Shown in pieces: positions 20,654 through 31,156 of a stretch of DNA of 64,000 nucleotides. The position numbers were made by a program, and so were the translations under genes. Location of the stretch: the NCBI GenBank assembly GCA_022478985.1, contig JAKSZP010018548.1, positions 62,001 to 126,000 of the forward strand. Reading direction: 5' to 3'. Numbering within the stretch: position 1 is the stretch's first letter; the number at the start of each line of letters is the position of its first letter. This DNA comes from Massospora cicadina (lineage: Eukaryota; Entomophthoromycota; Entomophthoromycetes; Entomophthorales; Entomophthoraceae). The notes beneath the pieces were generated by a model. The model saw nothing but the letters and a program-made list of their open reading frames with translations. It did not search any database and was not told the DNA's origin.

Positions 20654-21420
20654 TCAGATTGCATCTAACTTGTTGGGAGGGATTGTGACACCATCTTTAA
20701 GAACCAGGTTCCTGAGGAAAGTAACCTCCTCCTTATAAAACTCACACTTGGAAGCTTTGAGGAACAACCCTGCTTTATGCAAGGCGACCACCACTGCTTC
20801 CAAGTCAGTAGCATGTTGTTCAGGAGTTGGGGAGTGAACCAGGATATCATCAATGTATGCAATTGCACAAGTAAACCAGAGGTCACCCAGTACATTGTCG
20901 ATCATCCTTTGAAATGTGGTGGGAGCATTCTTCAGCCCGAAGGTCATTACATGAAATTATAAAAATGCCTTGCTTTGTTTGGATTGCGGTTAACCATTCC
21001 TGCCCTTCCATTACCCAAATTTGGTTGAAGGCATTCACCAGATCCAGCTTTGAGAACACACAGGATTTGGCGATTGCCTGGCTGATTGTCTGCTCCAGAG
21101 GCAATGGGTAGGGATCAGAAACTGTTATTTTATTCAAATGACCATAATCCATGCAGGGATGGAGAGAGCCATCCGATTTTTTGGTGAAGACAATGGGGGA
21201 GGCGACGGGTGAGGTCTCTTTGAACAACCAACCTTTTTTCAACATGTCGTCCAACCAGGTATTGAGTGCAACTTCTTCCTCCGCTGTATGGAGATACAAC
21301 GGACATTTGATGTTCACCAACTCCACGGTTGTTCAAAACCCACAATTGTACCTAGTGTGCTTATCCGGCAGATGATCCGCCTTTTCCATGTCAAAGATTC
21401 TCTAATATCACATTAAGTTT
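20654..21420 (-). pseudogene. Element I reverse transcriptase
   Basis: Fingers and palm: ELVNIKCPLYLHTAEEEVAL, KKGWLFKETSPVASPIVFTK (21260-21190), DGSLHPCMDYGHLNKITVSD (conserved CxDY.xLN, about 21140), FSKLDLVNAFNQIWV (first Asp, about 21050). A frame change occurs near 20945, then CAIAYIDDILVHSPTPEQ (about 20860-20807) with intact YIDD and LKASKCEFYKEEVTFL. Catalytic Asp residues remain; the frame break near 20940 and upstream stops kill the polyprotein. Confidence 0.88.
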
Positions 21421-21578
21421 TTGGGGAAATCAGCTGGGATGCCCGCAGAAGTAACCAGTGTAGTGATAGAGCTGGTTCCTTGTATCTTCTTGAGGGTGTT
21501 GATCAGAGGGAACTCTCCCTCCAAATCATCATTGGTAAATGACAATGTATTAGACTCTAAATGAATCTTCACATGTTG

Positions 21579-22007
21579 TCAGCGCCACCACCCCACACCT
21601 AAGATTACCAGAAACACCAAGTTTGGCATAGCCAAAAAAAGATTGCAGAAGTTGAACTGGTGGATTGAAAAGGGTACTGGTTGGCAAATGACATATGAGG
21701 ACTGATAAGCAGATGAGGCCACCATCACTGAGGATCCCACATCCATTTCCAGTTTAAATTGTTGCGCCAACTCAACACTCATGAAGTTCCCTGCAGCTCT
21801 GGTATCCACCAGAGCTTTGAAGGAGACATGATGCTGGCTGACACTGATCTTCATAGGCACAAGGAAATAAGCAAAGTTTTGTTTATTGGAAGAAATGACT
21901 AACTCATTCGTGACTGAAGAAATAATGGGCATATCAGGAGTAAGGTTGGGGTCCTTCGCTGGAGCAAAAATTGGAAGTTTGAGGGTGGGGGGAACAACTT
22001 CCTCCAT
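21579..22007 (-). pseudogene. Element I aspartic protease region
   Basis: The minus frame contains VSFKALVDTRAAGNFMSVEL near 21820-21770. The retropepsin motif is D-T/S-G; here the Gly is Arg (DTR), a CGN/GGN-type change. After it come QFKLEMDVGSSVMVAS and, at the C-terminus, MPNLVFLVILGVGWWR, the usual second conserved LGxxWL-type block of chromovirus proteases (same in E at 53189). It would process Gag-Pol. The lost Gly suggests it is inactive. Confidence 0.75.
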
Positions 22008-22013
22008 CTGGTC

Positions 22014-22814
22014 TTAAACAGAATCATTAATAGTTAACTCTGTAACTGCCAACTCGGACTTGGGGGTTACAGCAAGATTGGTACCCAAGTCTACCGCTAA
22101 TTCAGAGATAGGCATGTTGTCTGTGTCTTCTTTGGGTAATCCAATTAAGAAATTTGCCTTCTGAGAATGGATAACATGACGGGGAAAGGCGTTGATGGTG
22201 GTTGTGGAGGCACATATTTGATATACTGATCCTTGGACAGTAGACCAGACCACGTGATGAGTGGAACCCAAATCCAAGCCCAATTTAAAGACTGCCTGAA
22301 GCATATCAATAGATAGGCCTGACATGGGGGCCAGTTCATAAAAGGTAGAAATCAAAGAAACCAAGCTAGGGGCTTTGGCCATGGCATAGATCAGTCGGAA
22401 TAAGTGGTCTGATTGGGACACAGGGGGTTTCAAGGCGACTGACACAACAGCCATAATAGGGGTGGAGTCTCCTGCTTATGAAGAACACAAAAGACTTCTC
22501 ACCCAACGGCGGGCATCACCATCCACAGCATCTAACAACGCGAGCCCTTGTTGGGCATGAGATAATGCAGAAGCGTTATTAAGTGCAATTGCTATATGCA
22601 TTTGCACTTTGGCGAGCGCATTAAGAACTTGATTGGCGATCTCCTGGGAGGGGACACTCAATCTTCCCTCCAGGCTAGTGGAAGGAGGAGGAGACACCAT
22701 CTGCGCAGCTTGGGTGGCTTGAAGAAGATTTCCCAAGGTAGAGCAGATACTTCTCCCAAATTCAGAAAGTGACCAAACAAACAACAAACAGAAAACTACT
22801 AATTGCACATTCAT
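22014..22814 (-). pseudogene. Element I gag-like region
   Basis: Two minus-strand frames, 22476-22814 and 22014-22454, lie between the PBS and protease, where Gag belongs. The first has a helix-rich part EIANQVLNALAKVQMHIAIA, the second a region ending in ISELAVDLGTNLAVTPKSEL. No CCHC zinc knuckle is present, which is also true of Tf1 Gag. About 800 bases is short for a capsid gene, so an internal deletion is possible. No domain is recognised with certainty. Confidence 0.5.
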
Positions 22815-22879
22815 TTAATAAAGAGTAACCACTGCGGCGCCCAGTTCAAAGAACAATGCGGAAGTGGCTGGAAATAAAG

Positions 22880-22890
22880 GTTGGTCAATT
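22880..22890 (-). promoter_or_regulatory. Self-priming primer-binding site of element I
   Basis: GTTGGTCAATT on the plus strand, i.e. AATTGACCAAC in the element RNA, one base from the 5' LTR edge. It is the exact complement of the predicted RNA 5' start GTTGGTCAATT (plus-strand 17564-17574 in the 3' LTR; one mismatch at 23460-23470 in the 5' LTR). No TGG start typical of tRNA primers. Confidence 0.75.
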
Positions 22891-22891
22891 A

Positions 22892-24315
22892 TGTCATGGA
22901 AACAGCAGAAGAAGTTTAGACTAACCTGCTAGTCGGGATGTGTAAGCACCCAAAAAGCAAGCCAGAATGCCAGAGGCATTTCTGACCAGACGACTTGATA
23001 TGGAGCTGGGCATTAAGAAATGACGAAGTGTTGGTGCAGCACAAAGGTGAGATTAACCCCGACAACAAACCACACTGAACCCACTCCCAACCCAGGGGGT
23101 CTTACTGCAGGGGGTGGAATCACAGGGATAATTTCGATGAGATCCTCAGCATATGGGGCCATTTCAACTGGGGTGGCAAGAAGACGGATTCTCTCTTGCA
23201 ATTGGTGGACATATGGCCACAAGATGCCCATGTATTGCTGCCAGAAGTTAATGATAATAGGGTTGTAGAGCCCAAAATATTGGACTCGCTGAACCCAATT
23301 GATGACGGAGGGGGCCATAGTGACCAAGAGTACTGGTAGAGCCCATCAGGTATTTGGACTGACAGGCCACCAGGGAAATGCCATCAGGGATGCAGTCATA
23401 AGAAATAATAAAAATTGTTTGGTTTTTTGGCAAAATTTTTATTGAAGGAAAAGGAAGAAATTTGACCAACAATTTTCTCAGTGCTATGCAACTGATTAAA
23501 TAGTGGTTGATTGGGGTAGTGACAAGCTGGGATTGGGTCCCACAATTTTGACCTAACCGGCGAATTGTTTGGGAATGGGTGGGTTTGTTCCTTGAGAACC
23601 AACATTGTAAAATTTGGTGGTGGGTTGAGTTGCTGTTGGTTCAACCTCAAATGCCCAAACCAGGGCTTGGCTACATTTTTGATGGTTGGCATGTTGGTGT
23701 TTGGCCCGACAAGCAATAGGAATCCCACAAGGCCACCCCACATAGGGGTGGGTCCATTTGGTTGAAAATGGGTTTGGAATTCCCAACCCACCCGCACTTG
23801 GTCGCTGGACCATTCATTTGGTCAATGGCATCACATTGGCTGCAATGCCTGAATTACCTACTTGTGGCTTCGAACCCTTGTTAGTGGCGCCCAATGCTAT
23901 AGCCTGATCATCAAGGATGATCCTCGATGACTTTGATAGGAGGGTGCTTTGTTCAATTAGCATATTGGTCAAATTGGAACTGTTGGGAGTTCTGGCTGAT
24001 ACCTCAGTCTTCATGCCTTTCCAGCCATTTGAGATTTGGGCATCAACCAGGTTGCCACTCGAATAAAATCTGGCCAAACTTCAACTCAACAATTTCAGCG
24101 CAGGTTTAGCTAATTTCCCATAACAGTTCAGCTGAGGTGAGTGTGGGTACTGGGGTGGAGTCCAAAGCGGAAGGGCTGTTACCCATCGCTCATCTACTAC
24201 GTGAGCGAGATTGCCCTGAGTAATGAGGGGTACCGCCATCCTCTTTGGTATCTTTTTACTTGGGAATGAGAAGATGGCCCAATCAACAGCCAGGGGACAT
24301 TCCCCGGGACTTACA
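22892..24315 (-). repeat. 5' LTR of element I
   Basis: Pairs with 16997-18418. It keeps an open minus-strand frame 23013-23327 (MGILWPYVHQLQERIRLLAT...) in R-U5 that is also open in the 3' LTR (17051-17335). The LTRs differ by scattered substitutions, showing considerable age. Confidence 0.9.
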
Positions 24316-24320
24316 GTATG

Positions 24321-24736
24321 GAGCTAAGAAAAGTTGTTGTGCTCCCATAGATGTGGCCAGGATTTTTGCTACTCTGGAGGTGAAGCTTTTATCCATCAAC
24401 ACAGAGTAATACTTGAGGACAGCCATGATGGGTGGAGATGTGTTGATGTAAGAAGGTGGCGGTGGCCTTAGCTGTTTGAACAGGGAGAGCCACGGCCTCA
24501 CCTCACTTAGTGCAGTGGTCAATATCTACTAGGATAAATCTGTTTCCACTAGTAGACTGAGGATGGGGACCTACTACATCCAAGCTGATGGTGTGGAACA
24601 GTTGTTTAGGGGTAGTTGGTTGATATTGGTATCTAGTCTTGAAACCAGATTGCTTCTTAAAAGTTAGGCAGGTTTTCAAAACATCAACAATAGATTCCGT
24701 CACTCCATCCCAGTAAAACCGATCCTTAATCCGCTC
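24321..24736 (-). pseudogene. Element D integrase core fragment
   Basis: The minus-strand frame from about 24735 reads RIKDRFYWDGVTESIVDVLK, then CLTFKKQSGFKTRYQYQPTT, HTISLDVVGPHPQSTSGNRF and ILVDIDHCTK. This gives the zinc-region end (second Cys changed to Phe: CLTF for CLTC), the first catalytic Asp and the following strand. It matches element A at 2480-2710. Continuous with 30672 on the N-terminal side and 16991 on the C-terminal side once H and I are removed. Confidence 0.85.
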
Positions 24737-25235
24737 TGTTATAAAATTGGCTTTATCATTGAGTTATTTCGTAATCAATATTGTGCAGGGTTCGACCCAC
24801 TGAGCAATAGGACCAACAATATGAAGATCTTTGCCCTTGAAACAACAGAAATAAACTTTATTTGATGATTATGTACCACTTGTTCCCACTATACTTCTTT
24901 ACTAATATAGCAAACACAGAGGGTCCTCGCTGTTTTGCTCGCTCTCCACGATTAACAACAACCCTTCTTGATCATCTCATCTCGCTTGTATTGTAGCAAC
25001 TTCAGATGATACCACTTTCATGGCTTAGTAATTCACTTCACCATATCTCATTGGTTCCACCAATTCTTCATTTGTTATCTTCCTGAACACCTAATTTGAG
25101 GCAATTTCCCTAATACCCAATATCGCCTCATTTCAAAGAGCTCAAATTACCATAACTAATATCAACTTGGCGGACTTCATTCATTTCACTATACCGACTT
25201 AGGGCTTATTGTCCAGTCATATCAGAATCGCGACA
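24737..25235 (-). repeat. 3' LTR of element H
   Basis: Plus-strand TGTTATAAAATTGG to AATCGCGACA. It is followed at 25236 by TTAACCCCTCCTT, the complement of the purine tract AAGGAGGGGTTAA of the minus-strand element. It matches 30171-30666 along its length. Confidence 0.88.
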
Positions 25236-26510
25236 TTAACCCCTCCTTGACTGGATGATGAGGCTCCATTCTCTTATATGCCCAGAGGAACTTCGCATGC
25301 TCTCAGTTGATCTAACCACTAGCGGGGTCCTTGATAGTGTATTCATCTAAACCTAACTTCTCAATGACTTTGAATGGTCCAATCCAGATAATGGCCATAT
25401 TGTGTTTCCAGCTGAATCAGTGTTGATCATGGAATAGAAATATATCTCCATATTTGAATTGTGCAAGTCCACTTCGCTGTTACTGATCAGCATCCTAGTT
25501 TTTGATTTTCTTGGCTAAGCTAAACAAGTACACTTTGGAGTGTAATTTAATCAGCGTATTTATTATGGTGGTCAAATAGCTTTGAGGATCCATTCCGCTG
25601 GTGTTTTCTACACGCAATAGGAGCGCTGGCAAAGCGGGGTGCCATCTGTAAAGCAATTAGAATGGGCTTATCCTCGTGGAAGAATGGTAGCTAATATTGT
25701 AGGTGAACACTGCAGTAGAATGGAGGGTACTCCAATCAGAGGGCTTATCAGTAACCAACTTCCGTAGTATGTTCACCAGGGTCCCATTGACCCGTTCAAC
25801 CATTCCGTTGGACTCAGGTGATATGAGGTTGTTAGAACCCCACGGATGGCCATCATTTTGTTGAGCTTGGGAAGTATGTGGGAGGTAAAATAAGTACTGT
25901 TGTCAATAAAGATAAACTGCAGACAGCTGTGATACTGAATGATGCACTCCATTACAAACTTAGCCACAGTAACTGCCCCCAGGTCCCAAATGGCCCGCGC
26001 CTCAATCCACCTGGTAAAGTGGTCAATTGCCACCAGAATATACTTAGACTGGTTAGCACCTGTTGGCAGAGGACCAACGACATCAAGGGAAACCGTATGC
26101 CAAGAAAAGTATGGCTTCACTAACTGGTATGAGGTCTTCCGGTGGAACAGCTTACCCACTTGGCTCTGGTGACTTGGAGAGATAGTATCAAGAACATCAA
26201 TGTTCATGCTTTCCCAGTAATAACTGAGGCCACAATAAAATTTCAACGTCTTGCACATGCCACCATGCCCAACTGCTTTATGTGCGCTCATGATAATGTT
26301 AAGCCGCGTTGAGGGTCATGGAAAAAGTTTATTGTGGAGTTGCCAATCTGCTTGTACAACTCACCATTCTTCTGGAAAGTATTGGATCGCATTTCATTCA
26401 ACACCTTGATGACTTGGGGTGGCTCATCATCATACTTTCTGCTGAGCATCTTGTCATACATAATATCACTCAGGTCTGCCGTAACTGCAATAGTTGGTAG
26501 CCTTGACAAG
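25236..26510 (-). pseudogene. Element H integrase
   Basis: Zinc region: MSAHKAVGHGGMCKTLKFYC near 26290-26235, with His present but the two downstream Cys lost (SPSHQ where CxxCQ is expected). Core: HTVSLDVVGPLPTGANQSKY (first Asp, about 26085), FTRWIEARAI, FIFIDNSTYFTSHILPKL (second Asp, about 25900), YHLSPTEWLNGS where the ERVN(G/R) Glu block is frame-shifted (about 25800). The C-terminal part runs to 25236 and has many stops. Would join cDNA ends to target DNA; inactive here. Confidence 0.82.
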
Positions 26511-26584
26511 CAATCAGCATTCTGGTGTTTTGCTCCTGGTCAGTGAAGGATTTCAAAGTTGTAAGCCTGTAGTTTAAGGGCCTA

Positions 26585-27040
26585 TCAGGCTAGACGACCC
26601 TCTGGCTCATTAAGGTTCTGCAACCAGCGTAACGAGGTATGATCTGTTACAACTTTAAACTTTACACCATGCAGATAAACTCTGAATTGCTTATATGCGT
26701 AAATATCTGCTAAGCACTCCTGCTCGGTCACAGTATAATTATATTTATGGCTATTCAGGCTCTGGCTGCAGTACGCCACGGGGTGCTCCTCCCCTTCATC
26801 ATCTTTTTAGGACAGAACAGCACCCATAGCAGAAAGAGATGTATTCATCTGTACAATAAATTCCTTTTCAAAATTTGGGTAGCGTATCACTGGCACATTG
26901 ATCAATGTGGTTTGAAGAGTATCAAAGGAGCGTTGACAATGTTCCGTCCATACAAACTTGGCATCCTTTTTTAATAACTCAAACAGCGGACCTCCAATAC
27001 AACTTAAATTAGGTATGAATCGGTGATAGTAGCCAACCAT
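26585..27040 (-). pseudogene. Element H RNase H
   Basis: MVGYYHRFIPNLSCIGGPLF at 27040 is the thumb/connection. It is followed by FVWTEHCQRSFDTLQTTL, EKEFIVQMNTSLSAMGAVLS (first Asp of DASxxxxGAVL changed to Asn: MNTS), then after a break YTVTEQECLADIYAYKQFRV (Glu) and FKVVTDHTSLRWLQNLNEPE (Asp) to 26585. The loss of the first Asp would abolish activity. Confidence 0.82.
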
Positions 27041-27120
27041 CCCTAAAAATACTTGTATATCTTACTTACTGCTTGGTATAGTCATCTTCCAAATGGCCTC
27101 CACATTAGCTGGTTGGGGCC

Positions 27121-28102
27121 TCAGCCTGTTGCATCAACTACAAAACCGAGGTACTCTAGCTGATCCTTAAAAAAGTAACATTTCTGAGGTTTTATTTTGA
27201 TGTTGGCCTCATCCAACCGGCGGAATACCTCTTCCAAATGGTTAAGGTGCTCAGAAAACGTGCGGGAGAAAACCTTAATATCAACAAGGTATACAAGAGC
27301 GCATGACAGCTTCAAGTCGCTAAGATAGTGTCCATTGCCCGTTGGAAAGTAGCTGGGGCATTAAACAGCCCTTGTAGCATAAGTGTCAGTTGAAAAAACC
27401 CTTTTGATGTGATAATGGCGCATTTTTCTTGTTCCACCTTAGGTAACTTGATCTGCCAATAGCCAGATATTAAATCCATTGTGGAGAAGTAATGAGCTCC
27501 CCCAACTGGTCCAACGCATCATCAATTCGTGGCAAAGGGTATGAGTCCTTTTTTGTAATGCTGTTGAGCTTGCGGTAGTCTATTACTACCCAGTTAGTAC
27601 CATCCTTCTTTTTGACAATCAGGACAGGGAAGCCCATGGGCTCTTTGATGGTTCAAGCATTCCTTGCTCAGACAGTCTATCGATTTCTGCTGTAACAACT
27701 TCTTCCGCTGCTATAGATTAGCGGATTGGCCAAGATCTGATAGGGGATGATCCAAAGTGTCCACTCAATGGGTCACTCCTTGGGCGAACCCTAAATCATG
27801 ATCATCAACAGCAAAGATCTCTTTGTATTTTTTGAATAAGGCTTCCACTCAATCTTTCTGATCTTCAGTTAACCCCATTAAATTTTCACGCAGTACAACT
27901 GCCATTACGCCAGGGTGTGTTTTGATGGGCAGATAAAGTCATCCAATGAACCAAACTCATTAATCCTGAGGACCTCCTCAACTGGAATGAAATGTAGGAA
28001 TGCAACTATTTGGTGTTGGTAGATTTGCATTGGTTTATCTTGAATATTCGCTACCAAGACCTTGATCTCCCCATTCCCCAGAAGTATAATGCCAGGGGCC
28101 AC
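27121..28102 (-). pseudogene. Element H reverse transcriptase and protease-RT linker
   Basis: The linker at 28102-27905 (MAPGIILLGNGEIKVLVANI) precedes a broken RT: a KDGTN-type block and [13 protein letters not shown] reading near 27610-27560, and LSCALVYLVDIKVFSRTFSE at about 27310, where YLDD has become YLVD. The thumb is IKIKPQKCYFFKDQLEYLGF. The YLDD change removes a metal-binding Asp. The linker is also seen in element L at 63360-63470 (VAPGIVMLGHGEIGVL), tying H and L together. Confidence 0.82.
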
Positions 28103-28430
28103 GTGAGGCTCAAGCCGTGATTGTTGATAGGCCTAATGACCTCCACATATAGCCCAGCAGGCACTTCCACCTCTAACTCAGTGCTTATGATTGCTTGATG
28201 GCCAGAGGGAATAGATATAGAGCCAGAGGCTCTAAGCGGTAGCCCTTAATATTCATAAATTTGATGGGGAAGGGCCCAGGTCTTACTCTTTAGTCAATGA
28301 TAGTGAACCAAAACCAATCCATCACTGTACGCAAGGTTAATGTGACTCATGTGTACTGAATCCTTTGGCATTCCGCTGGAAGTGAAGTAGATTGGGATCC
28401 GCTGCCCCATATTTTCAAATGTCTCCGCTG

Positions 28431-28730
28431 TCACATCAACAACAGCCCAAAGTGGCGCATAAAAGCAGTTCCAATTAACAGGTCATAGTTATTGTTTGGT
28501 AACACTATAGCTGGGGCTACAATGACAATTGACCCAAACCGCAAGGGTAGCATGCTGTACGCTCCTTCAAAGACTGTGCTTTCTGCGCCTGCAGTCCCAT
28601 ACACCATATGATGCTCCACGTCAGGCTTTATTGCCAACTTTGACACCAACTTTGTGGATACCATGTTGATTGGGGCACCTGTATCAATTATCGCATGAAC
28701 TCAAGTTTTTGCTATGACAGTGTCACAGTA
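28431..28730 (-). pseudogene. Element H aspartic protease
   Basis: The minus-strand reading at about 28710-28650 gives AIIDTGAPINMVSTKLVSKL, with an intact retropepsin D-T-G, followed by the flap region and PAIVLPNNNYDLLIGTAFMR (the second conserved block, LIGxxFM). A single-domain retropepsin works as a homodimer to process Gag-Pol. Length and motifs are normal; upstream and downstream frames are broken. Confidence 0.85.
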
Positions 28731-29049
28731 AGTACACTCAGAGTAAGATGAATTTGATTGTTTTAAAACATGGACATTTAACGGATCTTTTTTTCCAAGG
28801 AAGCTCATAATAACCTTCCCCACTTAAGGGTATTCTTTAACAATAGCATCCACAGGAGGGCCACGTTTACTTCTTTCAAGAGAAGCCCATCAGCTAATGG
28901 ATCTAGTTTGTCAGTAAAAAGGTGATTGAACATTTGACAAACCTAAGGATTTGGTTGTTCCTGAGAGCCTACTTCCTCCATGTCCATGAATTGCGTTTGT
29001 GTCAGCACATTCACCCCCTCCAACCGGTTTCTGATATAAGAAGGTGTCA

Positions 29050-30150
29050 TCATACTGAGGAACTTCCACTGAAGGTACAGGAATAGGTTACAGTGGGACA
29101 TTTTGGGTCATAATAGTGGAGGTAGAGAGTCCCATCTCTACTCCTCTCTGACTTTTCCCTGATGGTATTGCTCCTACAGTAGGTACTGGACCCAACGATT
29201 GTGACAACTTCTAGCCAGGTGCCCAGAGTGACCACACAAAAAGCAATTGACCCCATAAGACCTGCGACCTTGATTGTTGTAAAAGGAGCCACTCCAAGGG
29301 TTGGGCTGGAATTGAACAGTGTAACCTGGCCCCTCCTGATAGGAGAATGCTGTTATCAATTGGGTTGGAAGCGAGGCTTGTAATGATGATAAGGCTAGGG
29401 GATGCTGACCAGATGCTTAACAATGAGGGATAATTCCTCCAGATAAAAAAGGCTAGCAGTGGAGGCGCTAGGTATTCTCTCTATATTGGGTGGAGAGAAT
29501 GTAGAGGATAGATGGTGTAGAAACTAAACAAGTTTAAGAAAGGGTACGTCAACCTCTAAATATGGAGCCAAGGCATTAAAAAGCTCTCAGTATGGTTTCA
29601 CAGCAGATATTAATGCTATGCTTATGTCACATTAAGTTAAAACTCCTGCCCCAATCAACACATGGGATTCTTCTGAGAATCAATCAGCAAACGCAGTGAG
29701 GGTCTCATTATGTTGAACCCAATGGTAAAAAACTAAGCCTTCCATTGCGCCATTTTTGAAGTTCCTCTAAACAACCACAGCACAGTTCTTTCACTTTGTG
29801 ATAGGGAACAGAACTTTTGGGAAGATAGCAAGTAACTTGGTCGGCGCTTCCAACATCCAGGGTGGACATTAGTAATTTGGCTTTATGCTGATATGAAGCT
29901 CCTTCTACTGCAAACCAAATCGTTTAAAGAAGCCATGGATGTTTCCATCGTGATCAAATGGAGGCAGCTTGTCAATACAACATAATTGCAGAAACTCCTT
30001 CTTTCATTTAAGCACAGCGTCCAGAGCAAGCTTAAGTTCTGCGTATTCAACAGTTGCAGTGTGTTGAGATGTTTCCTTAGTAAAGTGAGCTGGATATGAC
30101 ATGACTAGCGACTGAGAAACGCTTATCAGTCTATGTAATTGATCAATGAG
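29050..30150 (-). pseudogene. Element H gag with CCHC zinc knuckle
   Basis: The region between PBS and protease. The best-preserved part is 29359-29174, with the nucleocapsid knuckle CFLCGHSGHLARSC (C-X2-C-X4-H-X4-C, about 29245-29204), which binds RNA for packaging. Upstream to 30150 lies a capsid-like part with many stops, with no motif I can name. Downstream frames 29050-29292 are only partly open. Confidence 0.75.
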
Positions 30151-30152
30151 CA

Positions 30153-30169
30153 CCCTGTAGTGAGCACCA
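30153..30169 (-). promoter_or_regulatory. tRNA-type primer-binding site of element H
   Basis: In the element sense it reads TGGTGCTCACTACAGGG, one base inside the 5' LTR. It starts with TGG, as expected for a tRNA CCA end. The same site occurs at 44518-44534 and, with two changes, at 61017-61033. The tRNA is not identified. Confidence 0.75.
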
Positions 30170-30170
30170 C

Positions 30171-30666
30171 TGTTATAAAATTGGCTTTATCATTGAGATA
30201 CGCTGTAATCAATATTGCGCAGGGTTTTACCCACTGAGCAATAGGACCAACTATATGAGGACCTTTGCCCTTGAAACAACAGAAATAAAATTTATTTAAT
30301 AATTATGGAGCACTTGCTCCCACTATACTTTTTTATTTATTTAATATATACAGCGGGACCTCGCTGTTTTGCTCGCTCTCCACTATTAACAACAACCCTT
30401 CTTGATCATCTCATCTCGCTTGTATTGTAGCAACTTCAGATGATACCACTTTTATGGCTTAGTAATTCCACTTCGCCGTATCTCATTGGTTCTGCCAATT
30501 CTTCATTCATTAATTTCCCAATCACCTAATTTGAGGCGATTTCCCTAACAACCCAATATCGCCTCATTTTGAAGTGCTCTAAATACCATAACTCATATCA
30601 ACTTGGTGAATTTCATCCGTTTTGCCATACTGACTTAAGGCTTATCATCCAGTCATATCATAGACA
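30171..30666 (-). repeat. 5' LTR of element H
   Basis: Matches the 3' LTR 24737-25235. A small deletion near its upstream end (CATAGACA against CAGAATCGCGACA) accounts for the slight length difference. Confidence 0.88.
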
Positions 30667-30671
30667 CACAC

Positions 30672-31133
30672 ATAGGTTTTCTTTTCCCCTCCATGACCTA
30701 GGGTGGAATGTGCTTTTAGGATAGCAGTTACACGTTCTGAGGGTTGAAGGTAAGATAGCCATTTTGTCCTCACCTGCTTATAAAACCTCCCATCTTCAAC
30801 TTTAGTTTTATGGGAGTACCAGGCTAACCTCTTCTGAACAGGCTCATCCTCATTCTCCCATTCATTGGGGGTCATTAAGATGTCATGTAACCTCTCCGCC
30901 TCACTATTATCCAAGTGAAGGACTGGTAGATGAGCCAACCCATCAACATTCAAGTGACGGGTTCCAGCACAGTGTTTGATCAGAATGTCGTAAGGCTGGA
31001 GCTTTAGAGCCCACCAAGCTAGCTGACTAGTAGGATCCTTCATGTTCTGTAACCACTTTAGCAATGCGTGGTTGCTAACTACAGTGAAGGTGGTTCCATA
31101 GAGAAAAGGGTAGTAGTGCTTTACAGCCAACAA
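30672..31133 (-). pseudogene. Element D RNase H C-terminus and integrase N-terminus
   Basis: The open minus-strand frame MLAVKHYYPFLYGTTFTVVS (Asp of TDH changed: VSNH), HALLKWLQNMKDPTSQLAWW, GTRHLNVDGLAHLPVLHLD, then the integrase HHCC start ILKAHSTLGHGGEKKTYV. It stops at 30672, where element H inserted. Paralogous to element A 2080-2470 and used here to prove the solo LTR in A. Confidence 0.87.
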
Positions 31134-31156
31134 AACAGCAAGGCATTCCTTCTCTG

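Larger units (their letters stand above)
16997..24315 (-). mobile_element. Element I: full-length chromovirus-type retrotransposon, 7.3 kb
   Basis: LTRs of 1422 bp (16997-18418) and 1424 bp (22892-24315) enclose a minus-strand gag-like/PR/RT/RNase H/IN/chromodomain block. TSDs are ATATG (16992-16996) and GTATG (24316-24320). Joining the flanks restores the element D integrase (GGGTTATATGGAGC...; compare GGGTTATATAGGGC, reverse complement of element A near 2892). Its PBS is not tRNA-like but complementary to its own LTR. Stops in every domain mark it as inactive. Confidence 0.92.
24737..30666 (-). mobile_element. Element H: full-length Ty3/gypsy retrotransposon, 5.9 kb, nested in D
   Basis: LTRs of about 499 bp (24737-25235) and 496 bp (30171-30666). 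On the minus strand: PBS, gag with zinc knuckle, protease, RT, RNase H, integrase, purine tract. TSDs are CGCTC (24732-24736) and CACAC (30667-30671). Element A has the same site as CACTC (reverse complement of GAGTG, about 2492), so each copy has changed by one base. The domain spacing is complete, but every domain carries stops. Confidence 0.9.

Noticed and set aside
23396..23797. 133-codon minus-strand frame
   Set aside because: Within the element I LTR around the promoter; the other LTR breaks it, and it has no motif.
24780..24810. GGTTCGACCCACTGAGC, resembling a tRNA T-arm/B-box
   Set aside because: It lies in the LTR of element H; the other LTR has GGTTTTACCCACTGAGC, and no A-box or cloverleaf can be formed around it.
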